Shown here piece after piece: positions 28,795 through 36,560 of a DNA stretch of 64,000 bases (the first letter of the stretch is position 1; every line of letters begins with the position of its first letter). Below the pieces are notes generated by a model. That model saw nothing but the letters and a program-made list of their open reading frames with translations. It did no database searches and was not told the origin of the DNA. Location of the stretch: NCBI GenBank assembly GCA_963755085.1, contig CAVWIN010000019.1, positions 1 through 64,000 of the forward strand, in the 5' to 3' direction. Origin of the DNA: JACVRM01 sp963755085. Lineage in GTDB: Bacteria; Actinomycetota; Thermoleophilia; Gaiellales; Gaiellaceae. The translations under genes were made by a program, and so were the position numbers.

Positions 28795-29621
28795 CCAAGC
28801 CGCTGCTCGCGGTGGACGGCGACTCGTTCGCCCACCGCGCGCACCACGCCCTGCCCTCGTCGATCACGCGCGCGGAGGGCAAGCGGGCGGGCGCGATCGT
28901 CGGCTTCACGAACATGCTCGTCGGGCTGTGGGAGCAGGCCGAGCCGCGCTCGGTCGTCGTCGGCTGGGACACGCTGACCGTGCCGACGTACCGGCACGAG
29001 GCGTTCGCGCCGTACCAGTCGGGGCGCGTGTTCGACGACTCGCTACTGGAGCAGCTCGACCTTCTGCCCGAGCTCGTCGAGGCGCTCGGCTTCTACGCGG
29101 CGAAGGCGCCCGGCTACGAGGCCGACGACTTCCTCGGCGCGGCGGTCGCGGCGGAGGAGGGGCGAGGCGGCACCGTCCTCGTGGCCACGTCCGACAGGGA
29201 CATGTTCCAACTGGCGAGCGAGCGGACGACGCTGCTCATGCCCCGGCGGGGCGTGTCGGACATCGAGCGCGTCGGGCCGGAGCAGGTGCGCGAACGGTAC
29301 GGCGTCGAGCCGGCGCAGGTGCCCGATTTCATCGCGCTGCGCGGCGACCCGTCGGACAAGCTGCCGGGCGCGCCCGGCGTCGGGGCGAAGACAGCGGCGA
29401 CGCTCCTCAAACAGTACGGGACGCTGGAGGAGGCGCTCGAGGCGGGCCGCTTCAGCACCATCACGGAGGATCTTCGGCTCTACCGTCGAATCGCTACGGT
29501 CGACGCCTCCGCCCCTCTCCCCTCCCTCAACGATCGATCACCAACGTGGGCGGAGGCGTCGGCTCTCGTGCGCTCGTGGGGGATGAACCAGCTGGCCGAT
29601 CGGCTGGCCGCCCGGGCCTAG
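28791..29621 (+). CDS. Stand-alone 5'-3' exonuclease (Pol I N-domain/FEN family)
   Basis: 276 residues, GTG start coupled to plsC. It has LLAVDGDSFAHRAHHA, the acidic metal-binding clusters PGYEADDFLG and VATSDRDMFQL, and the helix-hairpin-helix region DFIALRGDPSDKLPGAPGVGAKTAATLLKQYG. It corresponds to the 5' nuclease domain of DNA polymerase I as a separate protein, acting on flaps and RNA primers. The C-terminus is somewhat longer than the minimal domain. Confidence 0.83.
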   Translation: MTKPLLAVDGDSFAHRAHHALPSSITRAEGKRAGAIVGFTNMLVGLWEQAEPRSVVVGWDTLTVPTYRHEAFAPYQSGRVFDDSLLEQLDLLPELVEALGFYAAKAPGYEADDFLGAAVAAEEGRGGTVLVATSDRDMFQLASERTTLLMPRRGVSDIERVGPEQVRERYGVEPAQVPDFIALRGDPSDKLPGAPGVGAKTAATLLKQYGTLEEALEAGRFSTITEDLRLYRRIATVDASAPLPSLNDRSPTWAEASALVRSWGMNQLADRLAARA

Positions 29622-30469
29622 TGGACCTCGTCGTCGACCCGGTCCTCGCCGAGCTGCATCCGACCGGGCACCACCCGGACGCGCCCTCGCGGTACGCGGC
29701 GCTGCTCGACCATTTCGGCGAGTGGCGACGAGGTGAGGCTGCGTCCGTCGACGACGTCGAGCTCTGCCACGACCCGGCGTACGTGGCGCAGGTCGCCGCG
29801 GTGGACGGGCCGACGTGGCTGGACGGCGACACGATCGCGACCGAGACGTCGTACCGGGCCGCGCTGATCGCGGCGGGGCTCGCGATCGAGGCGGCGCGGT
29901 CGGGCGGGTTCGCGCTCGTGCGGCCGCCCGGCCACCACGCGCTCCGCGAGCGGGCGATGGGCTTCTGCCTCTTCGACAACATCGCCGTGGCCGCGCGGCG
30001 GCTGCTGCACGACGGCGAGGCGGGGCGCGTGGCGATTGTCGACTGGGACGTGCACCACGGCAACGGAACCGAGGCGATCCTCGCCGCTGATGAGAACGTG
30101 TTCTTTGTCTCGCTGCACCAGTGGCCCTTCTACCCCGGCAGCGGCGGGCCGCTCGACCAGGGGCCGACGACGCTGAACGTGCCCATGCCGGCCGGCTCGG
30201 GCGACGAGGAGTACACGCGCGTGTTCCGGGACACGGTCGAGCCGGCGGTCGCCCGCTTCGAGCCCGACCTCGTGCTGGTCTCAGCGGGCTTCGACGCCCA
30301 CCGCGACGACCCGCTGGCGGAGATGCGCGTCACCGAGGACGGCTTCCGAGAGCTGGCGCGGCGCAGCAAGGCGCTGGCGCCCCGCTGCGGTGCCGTGCTC
30401 GAGGGCGGCTACAACGTCGCAACCCTGCCAAGGCTGGTCGAGGCAGCCCTGGAGGGCTTCAACGCCTAA
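29621..30469 (+). CDS. Histone deacetylase-like amidohydrolase (AcuC/HDAH family)
   Basis: GTG 29621 shares one base with the previous stop; 282 residues. The zinc-dependent deacetylase motifs are all there: RPPGHHALRERAMGFCLFDNIAVAAR, IVDWDVHHGNGTEAI (Asp and His ligands), SLHQWPFYPGSG, and VSAGFDAHRDDPL with the second Asp ligand. Bacterial members act on acetylated amines or lysines. The long frame beginning at 28928 overlaps the exonuclease gene and is not used. Confidence 0.85.
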   Translation: MDLVVDPVLAELHPTGHHPDAPSRYAALLDHFGEWRRGEAASVDDVELCHDPAYVAQVAAVDGPTWLDGDTIATETSYRAALIAAGLAIEAARSGGFALVRPPGHHALRERAMGFCLFDNIAVAARRLLHDGEAGRVAIVDWDVHHGNGTEAILAADENVFFVSLHQWPFYPGSGGPLDQGPTTLNVPMPAGSGDEEYTRVFRDTVEPAVARFEPDLVLVSAGFDAHRDDPLAEMRVTEDGFRELARRSKALAPRCGAVLEGGYNVATLPRLVEAALEGFNA

Positions 30470-30513
30470 GCCACTGGGGACAGCCCCTGGGCGTGGGACA
30501 GCCCCGTAGAGAA

Positions 30514-30538
30514 GCGGCCGGCTCTGAGAGCCGGCCGC
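30514..30538 (+). terminator. Hairpin after the deacetylase gene
   Basis: GCGGCCGGCT at 30514-30523 pairs with AGCCGGCCGC at 30529-30538 over a CTGAG loop. No T-run follows, but the stem is long and the position, 45 bp after the stop, suits a terminator. Confidence 0.55.
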
Positions 30539-30707
30539 CAGAATGGGCCACCACGTCCGTACCACGGCTCCTCCGGGTCAGGTTCCCTGAAGAGCGTTCT
30601 GTACTTCCACTATCGGCGGATCGGTGCCGTCTATCATCGCCCATCCGCCCCCAGCGCCGGTGAACCAGTATCGCCCGTTGTGGGGGATATCCGGTTCGAC
30701 CCGTTTC
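30539..30707. other. Intergenic region left of the response regulator
   Basis: About 170 bp without a supported gene between convergent genes. Around 30614-30630 the sequence TATCGGCGGATCGG resembles one arm of the inverted repeat found upstream of the two-component genes. No tRNA or riboswitch could be recognised. Confidence 0.35.
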
Positions 30708-31382
30708 TTAGAAGCCGGTGCTGGCGGTCGCCGGCCGATGGTCTCTCGCGCGCGCGAGGACTTCTAGGGCCTCGCGGCGGGAGGAGACGTTCAGCTTGCG
30801 AAGCAGGCTCTTCACGTGCGACCGCACGGTGTGCTCGGAGATGAAGAGTCGTCGAGCGATGTCATCGGTACCCAGATGCTCGTCGAGCAGGAGCAGGACC
30901 TCCAGCTCACGCGCTGACAGGACGTTGGCGATCGCCTGCGGGACGCCTGAGGCGCGGTGCCCGCCTGCGCGGACCTGATCGAGCAGGCGCCGTGCAGCCT
31001 GGCCGGACAGTGCCGCCTCCCCGCGCGCGACCGCGTGCAGGAACTCGACAATGCGGTCCGGCGGCTCGGTCTTGAGCAGGTAGCCGGAGGCGCCGCCGCG
31101 GATCGCGGCGAGCAGGTTCTCCTGCGCCTCCGACGAGGTCAGCACGACCACCTCGGCGGTGGGGGCGGCCTCCTTCAGCGACGGCAGCGCCTCGAGCCCG
31201 TCGATCTCCGGCATGGAGAGGTCGAGCAGGATGAGCTGCGGCTGAAGACGGCGTGCCGCTTCGATCGCTTCCCGTCCGTCGGACGCCTCGCCGACCACAT
31301 CGAAGTCGTGGCCGGTCAGCAGCGCCGCGAGTGCCTCGCGGGTGAGCGGATGGTCATCAACGACCAGGATTCTCGTAGCCAC
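30708..31382 (-). CDS. NarL/LuxR-family response regulator
   Basis: 224 residues from GTG 31382. Receiver domain: ILVVDDHPLTREAL, phosphoacceptor Asp in LILLDLSMPEIDG, VVVLTSSEA and the Lys in YLLKTEPP. The output domain is a LuxR HTH: LSARELEVLLLLDEHLGTDDIARRLFISEHTVRSHVKSLLRKL. The divergent gene 43 bp away encodes a matching histidine kinase, so they form a two-component system. Confidence 0.85.
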   Translation of the reverse strand: MATRILVVDDHPLTREALAALLTGHDFDVVGEASDGREAIEAARRLQPQLILLDLSMPEIDGLEALPSLKEAAPTAEVVVLTSSEAQENLLAAIRGGASGYLLKTEPPDRIVEFLHAVARGEAALSGQAARRLLDQVRAGGHRASGVPQAIANVLSARELEVLLLLDEHLGTDDIARRLFISEHTVRSHVKSLLRKLNVSSRREALEVLARARDHRPATASTGF

Positions 31383-31389
31383 CTCCCCC

Positions 31390-31417
31390 TTATCGGCGGC
31401 GACGGGTCTGCCGATTA
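31390..31417. promoter_or_regulatory. Inverted repeat between the two-component genes
   Basis: TTATCGGC at 31390-31397 and GCCGATTA at 31410-31417 form an imperfect inverted repeat centred in the 43-bp divergent gap. Position and symmetry suggest an autoregulatory site for the dimeric response regulator. This is inference only. Confidence 0.4.
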
Positions 31418-31425
31418 GGTGAAAT

Positions 31426-32820
31426 ATGGATCGCCCCCAAAAGGAGGCTTACCAGACCTGGCTTTGGGGGGCCCTTCTTCTGGGCCTCCTCGCCGCCGCG
31501 TTGACACCGTTTGTCGTCTACCCCACGCTGCGGCAGCCATATGACGTTCCGGCCGTGAGGCTGGTGCTGGACACGGTGATCACGCTGGCCGCCGTGGTGG
31601 TGGCGGTTCTCGCGGCGGTGCGCGTGTCCGTCGAGGCTCGCTGGAGCGACGTCTTGCTGTGCACGGGCTTCGCCGTGACCGCGGCCGCGACGTTCTGCTT
31701 CTCGATCGTGCCGCTGCTGGACGACTCGAAGAAGATCGCGGGCCCCGAGGGCTGGGCGGGCATCGTCGGACGCATCCTCGGCATGGCGTTCATCGCGCTC
31801 GCGCCGTTCATCGGGCGCAGGACGAACCGCTTGCGGCGCGCGCTGACCATCGCCCTCGGTATCGGCGGCGCGGTAGTGCTAGGCGAGTGGATCCTGCTCG
31901 AGCGGATAGGGGCGCACCTGCCGAGCCTCACGACCCAGGACACCGGCCATCAGCCCATGCAGATGACGGCCGCCCTGGCGGTCCCGGCGCTGCTCGCGCT
32001 CGTCGCACTGCTCGGCTTCTGGCGCCGCTACCGCGACCAGGGCGAGGAGCTGGACCGCTGGCTGGCGCTGGCCGCGACGCTGACGATGTTCGCCGAGGTG
32101 CATGCGGTTCTGACGCCGCCGCCGCAATTGACTTACGTCTCCCAGGGCGACTTCTTGCGCGTGGTGTCGTACGGCGTCCTGCTGACAGGCGTCTGGCGCG
32201 CGATCCGCTCCGCGGAGTTCGGGCGCGCGGTCGCGGAGGAGCGGGCGCGCGTCGCGCGCGAGATCCACGACGGGCTGCAGCAGTACCTCTTCTCGATCGC
32301 GACGCACGTCTCGATGCTGCGCCCGGACACGGTCACCGAGAAGACGATCGAACAGCTGACGAAGGCGGCCACGGCCGCGCAGCAGGAAGCGCGCTTCGCC
32401 GTGCTGGCGCTGTCCTCGGCGAGCGGGAACGCACCGTTCGACGCGGCGCTGCGCCGCTACGTCGACGTGCTGACCTCCGACGGCGAACTGGCGGTCGACC
32501 TCGAGATCGACGGCGAGGTGCGCCTGGCCCCGGACGAGCAGATCGAGGTGTTCCGGATCGTCCAGGAGAGCCTCGCCAACGTGCGCAAGCACGCGGGCGC
32601 GCGCCACGCCGACGTGCTCATCACCCGGCGCAGCGGCCGCCGCGTACTCGTCGTCGTGGACGACGGCAGCGGTTTCGAGAGCGAGGCAACGGAAGAGACC
32701 GCCCGCGCCGGGCAGGGCCTCCAGAACATCCGCCGCCGTGCCACCTCCATCGGTGCCGCGTTCGCGCTCCGCTCGAGCCCGGGCCAGGGCACCGCGCTCG
32801 AAGTCGTGCTGCGCAGCTAG
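31426..32820 (+). CDS. DesK/NarX-type sensor histidine kinase
   Basis: 464 residues. Six to seven hydrophobic segments span about residues 12-265 and have no obvious extracellular sensing domain. The HisKA_3 dimerisation region is ARVAREIHDGLQQYLFSIA with the phosphorylated His. The ATPase domain follows with QESLANVRKHAGA (N box), VVVDDGSGFE (G1) and GQGLQNIRRRA (G2). The kinase would phosphorylate the divergently encoded NarL-type regulator. A membrane-embedded signal is likely. Confidence 0.83.
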   Translation: MDRPQKEAYQTWLWGALLLGLLAAALTPFVVYPTLRQPYDVPAVRLVLDTVITLAAVVVAVLAAVRVSVEARWSDVLLCTGFAVTAAATFCFSIVPLLDDSKKIAGPEGWAGIVGRILGMAFIALAPFIGRRTNRLRRALTIALGIGGAVVLGEWILLERIGAHLPSLTTQDTGHQPMQMTAALAVPALLALVALLGFWRRYRDQGEELDRWLALAATLTMFAEVHAVLTPPPQLTYVSQGDFLRVVSYGVLLTGVWRAIRSAEFGRAVAEERARVAREIHDGLQQYLFSIATHVSMLRPDTVTEKTIEQLTKAATAAQQEARFAVLALSSASGNAPFDAALRRYVDVLTSDGELAVDLEIDGEVRLAPDEQIEVFRIVQESLANVRKHAGARHADVLITRRSGRRVLVVVDDGSGFESEATEETARAGQGLQNIRRRATSIGAAFALRSSPGQGTALEVVLRS

Positions 32821-32895
32821 CCGAGTCCGCAACCCCTAGCGCCGACTAGACCCGCCCCTTCATGGATGTCCATGCGCCGAGGTGTGACGATCTGT

Positions 32896-33654
32896 TCAGG
32901 CCGGTGGGCGCGGTGAGCTGCGGTACACCTCGGCGGCGGCGCGGTGGAAGCCCTCCGGCTGGCCCGCGGCGGCGAAGGTGGCGGCGATCTCCTCCATCTC
33001 GCCGACCCAGCGCCAGCCCTTCTTCTCCGCTGAGCGGCGCGCGGACTCCAGGCGCTCCGCCAGGTCGGGCAGCGAAAGCACCCACTCGGCGCGCAGCGTC
33101 TCCTCGACGCCATCCGCCCGCGCGACCGCCTCGATCGCGAGCAGCAGGGCGGCCGTCCCTTTCGACCAGGCGGCGTAGGCCATCTTCATGGCGGAGGCCG
33201 ACCCGGACGGGATGACGACCGCATCGAGCGGCGTACTGGCGAAGAGCTCCGCGACCGCCGGTGCCTCCGCGCCCGAGAGGTAGAGACGCGTCGTGCCCGG
33301 CTCCCACGGCGGCGGGCCGACGACGCCTCCGTCCGCGTAGCGGCCGACCGTGCCCGCGATCGCCTGCGCGGTCGCCGGCGAGATCGCGTTCGCATCGACG
33401 TAGATCCCGCCGAACTCCGAGAACGCCGTCGCCGTCTCGACCGCTGCGTGCGGCGGACAGAGCGAGACGACGACGTCGCAGCGCCTGACCAGCTCCTCCG
33501 GCGTGCCGGCGTCCATGAGACCCGCATCGCGCGCGCGAGCAGCGGTGGCGGCGCTGCGCCCCGCGGACGCCCACAGCACCTCGTGCCCACCCGTGCGCAG
33601 CGCGGCGCCCACGGCGGCGCCCATCTCGCCCGGGTGCACCAGGCCGATCCTCAT
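32896..33654 (-). CDS. NAD(P)-binding 6-phosphogluconate-dehydrogenase-like protein
   Basis: 252 residues. The Rossmann start is MRIGLVHPGEMGAAVGAALR (G-x-x-x-M-G rather than G-x-G-x-x-G). CDVVVSLCPPHAAVETA and YVDANAISPATAQAI match the beta-hydroxyacid dehydrogenase superfamily, and SASAMKMAYAAWSKG holds the catalytic-type Lys region. A C-terminal helical domain of the DUF1932 type seems to follow. Substrate unknown. Start ATG overlaps the hisA stop, so it is probably co-transcribed with hisA. Confidence 0.7.
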   Translation of the reverse strand: MRIGLVHPGEMGAAVGAALRTGGHEVLWASAGRSAATAARARDAGLMDAGTPEELVRRCDVVVSLCPPHAAVETATAFSEFGGIYVDANAISPATAQAIAGTVGRYADGGVVGPPPWEPGTTRLYLSGAEAPAVAELFASTPLDAVVIPSGSASAMKMAYAAWSKGTAALLLAIEAVARADGVEETLRAEWVLSLPDLAERLESARRSAEKKGWRWVGEMEEIAATFAAAGQPEGFHRAAAEVYRSSPRPPA

Positions 33655-34358
33655 CCCGCGAGCCGCTCCAGCGCAATCCGGCCCTCCAGCAACGCGCGTC
33701 CCACCACCGCAGCTTCGCACCCGGTCCGCTCGACCGCTTCCAGATCGGCCTCCGAGGAGATGCCGCCCGCCGCGAGCACGGCCGGCCCACGCCCGACGAC
33801 CCGGCCGAGCAGCGTGACATCCGGCCCGCCGAGCGTGCCGTCCCGGCTGATCGCCGTGCAGAGCACGCGCGCGACACCCACATCGGCGCAACGTCGGAGC
33901 GCCTCGTCGACGCCCAGGCCGCTCGACGCCGTCCACCCCGCTTTTCGGACCTCGCCGTCCCGCACGTCGAGCGCGACCACGAGCCGTTCGCCAAGCGCCG
34001 CGGCAAAGGCCGCGAGCGCCTCCTCGGCCGCGAACGCCGCCGTCCCGACGATCACCCGCTCGGCGCCCGCGGACACGAGCAGCAACGCGTCGTCGACGCT
34101 GCGCACTCCGCCGGACGCCTGCACGGCCGCCGGCCGCGCCGCCTCGACCAGGCGCGCCACGAGCCCGGCCCGCAGTCGGCCGCTGCGCGCGCCGTCGAGG
34201 TCGACCACGTGCACCAGCGGCGCCCCCGCCGACGCGAAGCGCCGGACGAGGGCCGCCGGGTCTCCCGCCTCCGCGACCACGCGGTCGTATGCGCCCTGCT
34301 CGAGCCGCGCCGCGGACTCGCCGAGCACGTCGACGGCAGGGATCAACTGCATTGCCAT
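33651..34358 (-). CDS. hisA: Phosphoribosylformimino-AICAR ribotide isomerase
   Basis: 235 residues from ATG 34358; the third codon is also ATG (34352) and gives the more usual start MQLIPAVDVLGE. Beta/alpha barrel with the two phosphate-binding repeats of HisA: VQASGGVRSVDDALLLVSAGAERVIVGTAAF and LAAGGISSEADLEAV. The catalytic Asp residues lie in IPAVDV and in AISRDGTLGGPD. HisA opens the ribose of ProFAR in histidine synthesis. It is transcribed away from the rest of the his genes, sharing a palindromic start region with the regulator gene. Confidence 0.88.
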   Translation of the reverse strand: MAMQLIPAVDVLGESAARLEQGAYDRVVAEAGDPAALVRRFASAGAPLVHVVDLDGARSGRLRAGLVARLVEAARPAAVQASGGVRSVDDALLLVSAGAERVIVGTAAFAAEEALAAFAAALGERLVVALDVRDGEVRKAGWTASSGLGVDEALRRCADVGVARVLCTAISRDGTLGGPDVTLLGRVVGRGPAVLAAGGISSEADLEAVERTGCEAAVVGRALLEGRIALERLAG

Positions 34359-34378
34359 GTTACCATGCTAATATGGCA
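34353..34378. promoter_or_regulatory. 26-bp near-palindromic operator spanning both divergent his start codons
   Basis: The sequence begins TGCCATGTTA and ends TAATATGGCA, and 22 of 26 positions are symmetric about the centre between 34365 and 34366. The hisA ATG-GCA (34358-34353) and the regulator ATG-GCA (34373-34378) are mirror images within it. It also contains a -10-like TAATAT on the plus strand (34369-34374) and TAACAT on the minus strand (34362-34357). A dimeric TrpR-like protein bound here would block both promoters. That the regulator is the neighbouring YerC-type gene is inference. Confidence 0.65.
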
Positions 34379-34705
34379 GCACAGTTGGCCGCCAGCGACC
34401 CCCGACACGAATGGCATACGACCGAGACGAGCGAGCTCTTCGAGGCGATCCTCTCCCTGCGAACGGAGGAGGAGGCGGCCGCGTTCTTCCGGGACCTCTG
34501 CACGTTGTCGGAGCTGGAGGCGCTGACGCACCGCTGGCAGGTGGCGCGGCTGGTGGAAGCCGGGATGCCCTACCAGGCGATCGCGTCGGAGACGGGCGCG
34601 TCGACAACGACCGTGACGCGCGTCGCCCACTGGCTGCGCCACGGCGAGGGCGGGTACCGGCTGGCGCTCGAGCGTACGGGCTCCCGCAGCGTTCAGACCG
34701 CCTGA
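34373..34705 (+). CDS. TrpR-family regulator of YerC/YecD type, his-linked
   Basis: 110 residues. The conserved core is SELFEAILSLRTEEEAAAFFRDLCTLSELEALTHRWQVARLVEAGMPYQAIASETGASTTTVTRVAHWL, the YerC/YecD pattern in the TrpR superfamily, including the HTH near residues 66-90. Linkage to histidine genes and the palindrome over its own start suggest it represses the his genes in response to histidine or an intermediate. ATG 34373 overlaps a -10-like box, so a TTG at 34385 in the same frame could be an alternative start. The stop overlaps the start of hisG. Confidence 0.78.
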   Translation: MAAQLAASDPRHEWHTTETSELFEAILSLRTEEEAAAFFRDLCTLSELEALTHRWQVARLVEAGMPYQAIASETGASTTTVTRVAHWLRHGEGGYRLALERTGSRSVQTA

Positions 34706-35541
34706 GGATCGCCGTCCCCGTCAAGGGACGGCTGCGCGAGCCCGCGGTTGCGCTGCTCCACGACGCGGGCCTCGGCCCCGAGGAGCCTGGCGAGCGCGCG
34801 CTCGCGTTCCCGTGCCGGAACGCGCCGGTCGATGTGCTCCTCGTACGCGCTGCCGACGTCCCGGAGTATGTCCAGGACGGCGCCGTCGACTGCGGCATCA
34901 CCGGGCTCGACCTCGTGGAGGAACGAGGCGTCGACGTCGATGAGCTGCTACGGCTCGGCTTCGGCGCATGCACGCTCGAGGCCGCCGTTCCGGAGGAGGC
35001 GCCGGTGGCGACGCTCGAAGAGCTCGACGGCCTGCGCGCGGCAACCGTCTACCCGCGGCTCGCCGGGCGGCTGCTCGCCGAGCGCGGCATCGACGTCGAG
35101 CTCGTCGAGGTGACGGGCTCCGTGGAAGTCGCCCCGCGCCTCGGCCTTGCGGACGCAATCGTCGACCTCGTCTCGAGCGGGAACACGCTGCAGACGAACG
35201 GGCTGCGCTCGCTCGGCGCGGTCTTCGCGTCCGAGGCCGTCCTGATCGGCCGGCATGACGGCGACGACCGCGGCCGCCGGCTCGCCGGGATCCTGCGCAG
35301 CGTCGTCGACGCGCGCGCGAGCCGCTACCTGATGCTCAACGCGCCGGCCGACGCCGTGGCGCGCATCACCGATCTCGTCCCCGGCTCGCGCTCGCCGACA
35401 GTCGTCCCGCTCGCCGAGCCGGGCATGGTCGCGGTGCATGCGGTCGTGCCGGCCGACGACGTCTGGCTGCTCCTGCCGCGCCTCGAGGAGGCCGGCGCGT
35501 CGTCGATCCTCCTCGTCCCGGTCGAGCGGATGCTCGGATGA
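34702..35541 (+). CDS. hisG: ATP phosphoribosyltransferase, long form, apparent CTG start
   Basis: About 279 residues, the long (HisG-L) form with a C-terminal regulatory domain. The protein begins RIAVPVKGRL; the PRPP loop is DAIVDLVSSGNTLQTNGL. No ATG, GTG or TTG lies in frame near this point. CTG at 34702 overlaps the regulator's TGA as CTGA, mirroring the ATGA/GTGA couplings seen elsewhere, so a rare CTG start is proposed. HisG catalyses the first, feedback-inhibited step of histidine synthesis. The C-terminal VHAVVPADDVWLLLPRLEEAGA fits the ACT-like histidine-binding domain. Confidence 0.85.
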   Translation: MRIAVPVKGRLREPAVALLHDAGLGPEEPGERALAFPCRNAPVDVLLVRAADVPEYVQDGAVDCGITGLDLVEERGVDVDELLRLGFGACTLEAAVPEEAPVATLEELDGLRAATVYPRLAGRLLAERGIDVELVEVTGSVEVAPRLGLADAIVDLVSSGNTLQTNGLRSLGAVFASEAVLIGRHDGDDRGRRLAGILRSVVDARASRYLMLNAPADAVARITDLVPGSRSPTVVPLAEPGMVAVHAVVPADDVWLLLPRLEEAGASSILLVPVERMLG

Positions 35542-36560
35542 GCGACGTCGCAGCAATCGTCGGCGACGTCCGCGCCCGCGGCGACGAGGCCCTTCGCGAA
35601 TGGGCGCTCCGCCTCGACGGCGCGGAGCCCGCGCGCGCCCGACCGGAGGGCGACCTCCCCGTCGACGCGCTGCTCGCGCTCGCGGACGCCGTCCGCCGGT
35701 GGCACGCGCTCCAGCGGCCGCAGGACGTGCGCCTCGAGACGGCGCCCGGTGTGGCGCTCGAGCGGCGCTGGCTGCCGCTGCGCGCGGTCGGCATCTACGT
35801 GCCGCGCCGGCTCGTCTCCACGCTCGTCATGTGCGCGGTCCCGGCCCAGGTCGCCGATGTCGAGCGCATCGTCGTAGTCACGCCGCCCGACGGCGCCGGC
35901 CTCGTCGCCGCGGCCGCGGAGGCGCTCGGAGTCGGCGAAGTCTGGGCGCTCGGCGGCCCGCACGCGATCGCGGCGCTCGCGTACGGGACGGAGTCAATCC
36001 CGCGCGTGGACAAGATCGTCGGGCCCGGAAACGCGTACGTGAACGAGGCGAAGCTGCTCGTCTCGGCCGACGTGGCCATCGACCTGCCGGCCGGCCCGTC
36101 CGAACTCGTCGTGCTCGCCGGCCGCGGCGCCGACCTCGACGCCGCCCAGGCGGAGCTCCATGCCCAGGCCGAGCACGGCCCCGGGACGCGCTGCACGCTC
36201 GTCGAGGCCAACGGCGACCTGGAGGCCGCGCTGGACGAGGTCGAGCGGATGGCGCCCGAGCACCTGCTCCTGCTCGGCGAGGATGCGGAGGCGCTCGCGC
36301 CACGCGTCCGCAACGCCGGCGCGGTCTTCGTCGGGCGCAGCTCGTCCGTCGCCGCGGGCGACTACGCCACCGGCGGCAACCACGTGCTCCCGACCGGCGG
36401 CCGGGCGCGCGCGGTCGGCGGGCTCGGGCTGGAGACGTTCCTGCGGCCGCTCACCGTCCAGCGCGTGACGGCCGACGGGCTGGCACACCTGCGGCCGGTC
36501 GTCGAGGCGCTCGCCGGCGTCGAGGGCATGCCCGCGCACGCGGCGGCGGTGCGCCGGTGA
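35538..36560 (+). CDS. hisD: Histidinol dehydrogenase, unusually compact
   Basis: 340 residues against about 430 in most HisD. Catalytic and zinc landmarks remain: GPGNAYVNEAK, AGPSELVVLA, HAQAEHGPGT (Gln and His), MAPEHLLL (Glu-His), GDYATGGNHVLPTGG and GMPAHAAAV. Missing relative to E. coli are about 25 N-terminal residues, part of the YxPGG loop (here YVPRRLVST), and roughly 40 residues between HAQAEHGP and APEHL. HisD oxidises histidinol to histidine in two NAD-linked steps. The start overlaps hisG by ATGA. Confidence 0.83.
   Translation: MSDVAAIVGDVRARGDEALREWALRLDGAEPARARPEGDLPVDALLALADAVRRWHALQRPQDVRLETAPGVALERRWLPLRAVGIYVPRRLVSTLVMCAVPAQVADVERIVVVTPPDGAGLVAAAAEALGVGEVWALGGPHAIAALAYGTESIPRVDKIVGPGNAYVNEAKLLVSADVAIDLPAGPSELVVLAGRGADLDAAQAELHAQAEHGPGTRCTLVEANGDLEAALDEVERMAPEHLLLLGEDAEALAPRVRNAGAVFVGRSSSVAAGDYATGGNHVLPTGGRARAVGGLGLETFLRPLTVQRVTADGLAHLRPVVEALAGVEGMPAHAAAVRR

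Noticed and set aside
28928..30469. A 513-residue ORF that seems to join an unknown domain to the deacetylase
   Set aside because: The first part is an out-of-frame reading of the exonuclease gene; the deacetylase has its own GTG at 29621.
30680..30707. A T-arm-like GGTTCGA suggesting a tRNA
   Set aside because: No matching T-stem, anticodon arm or acceptor stem could be drawn.
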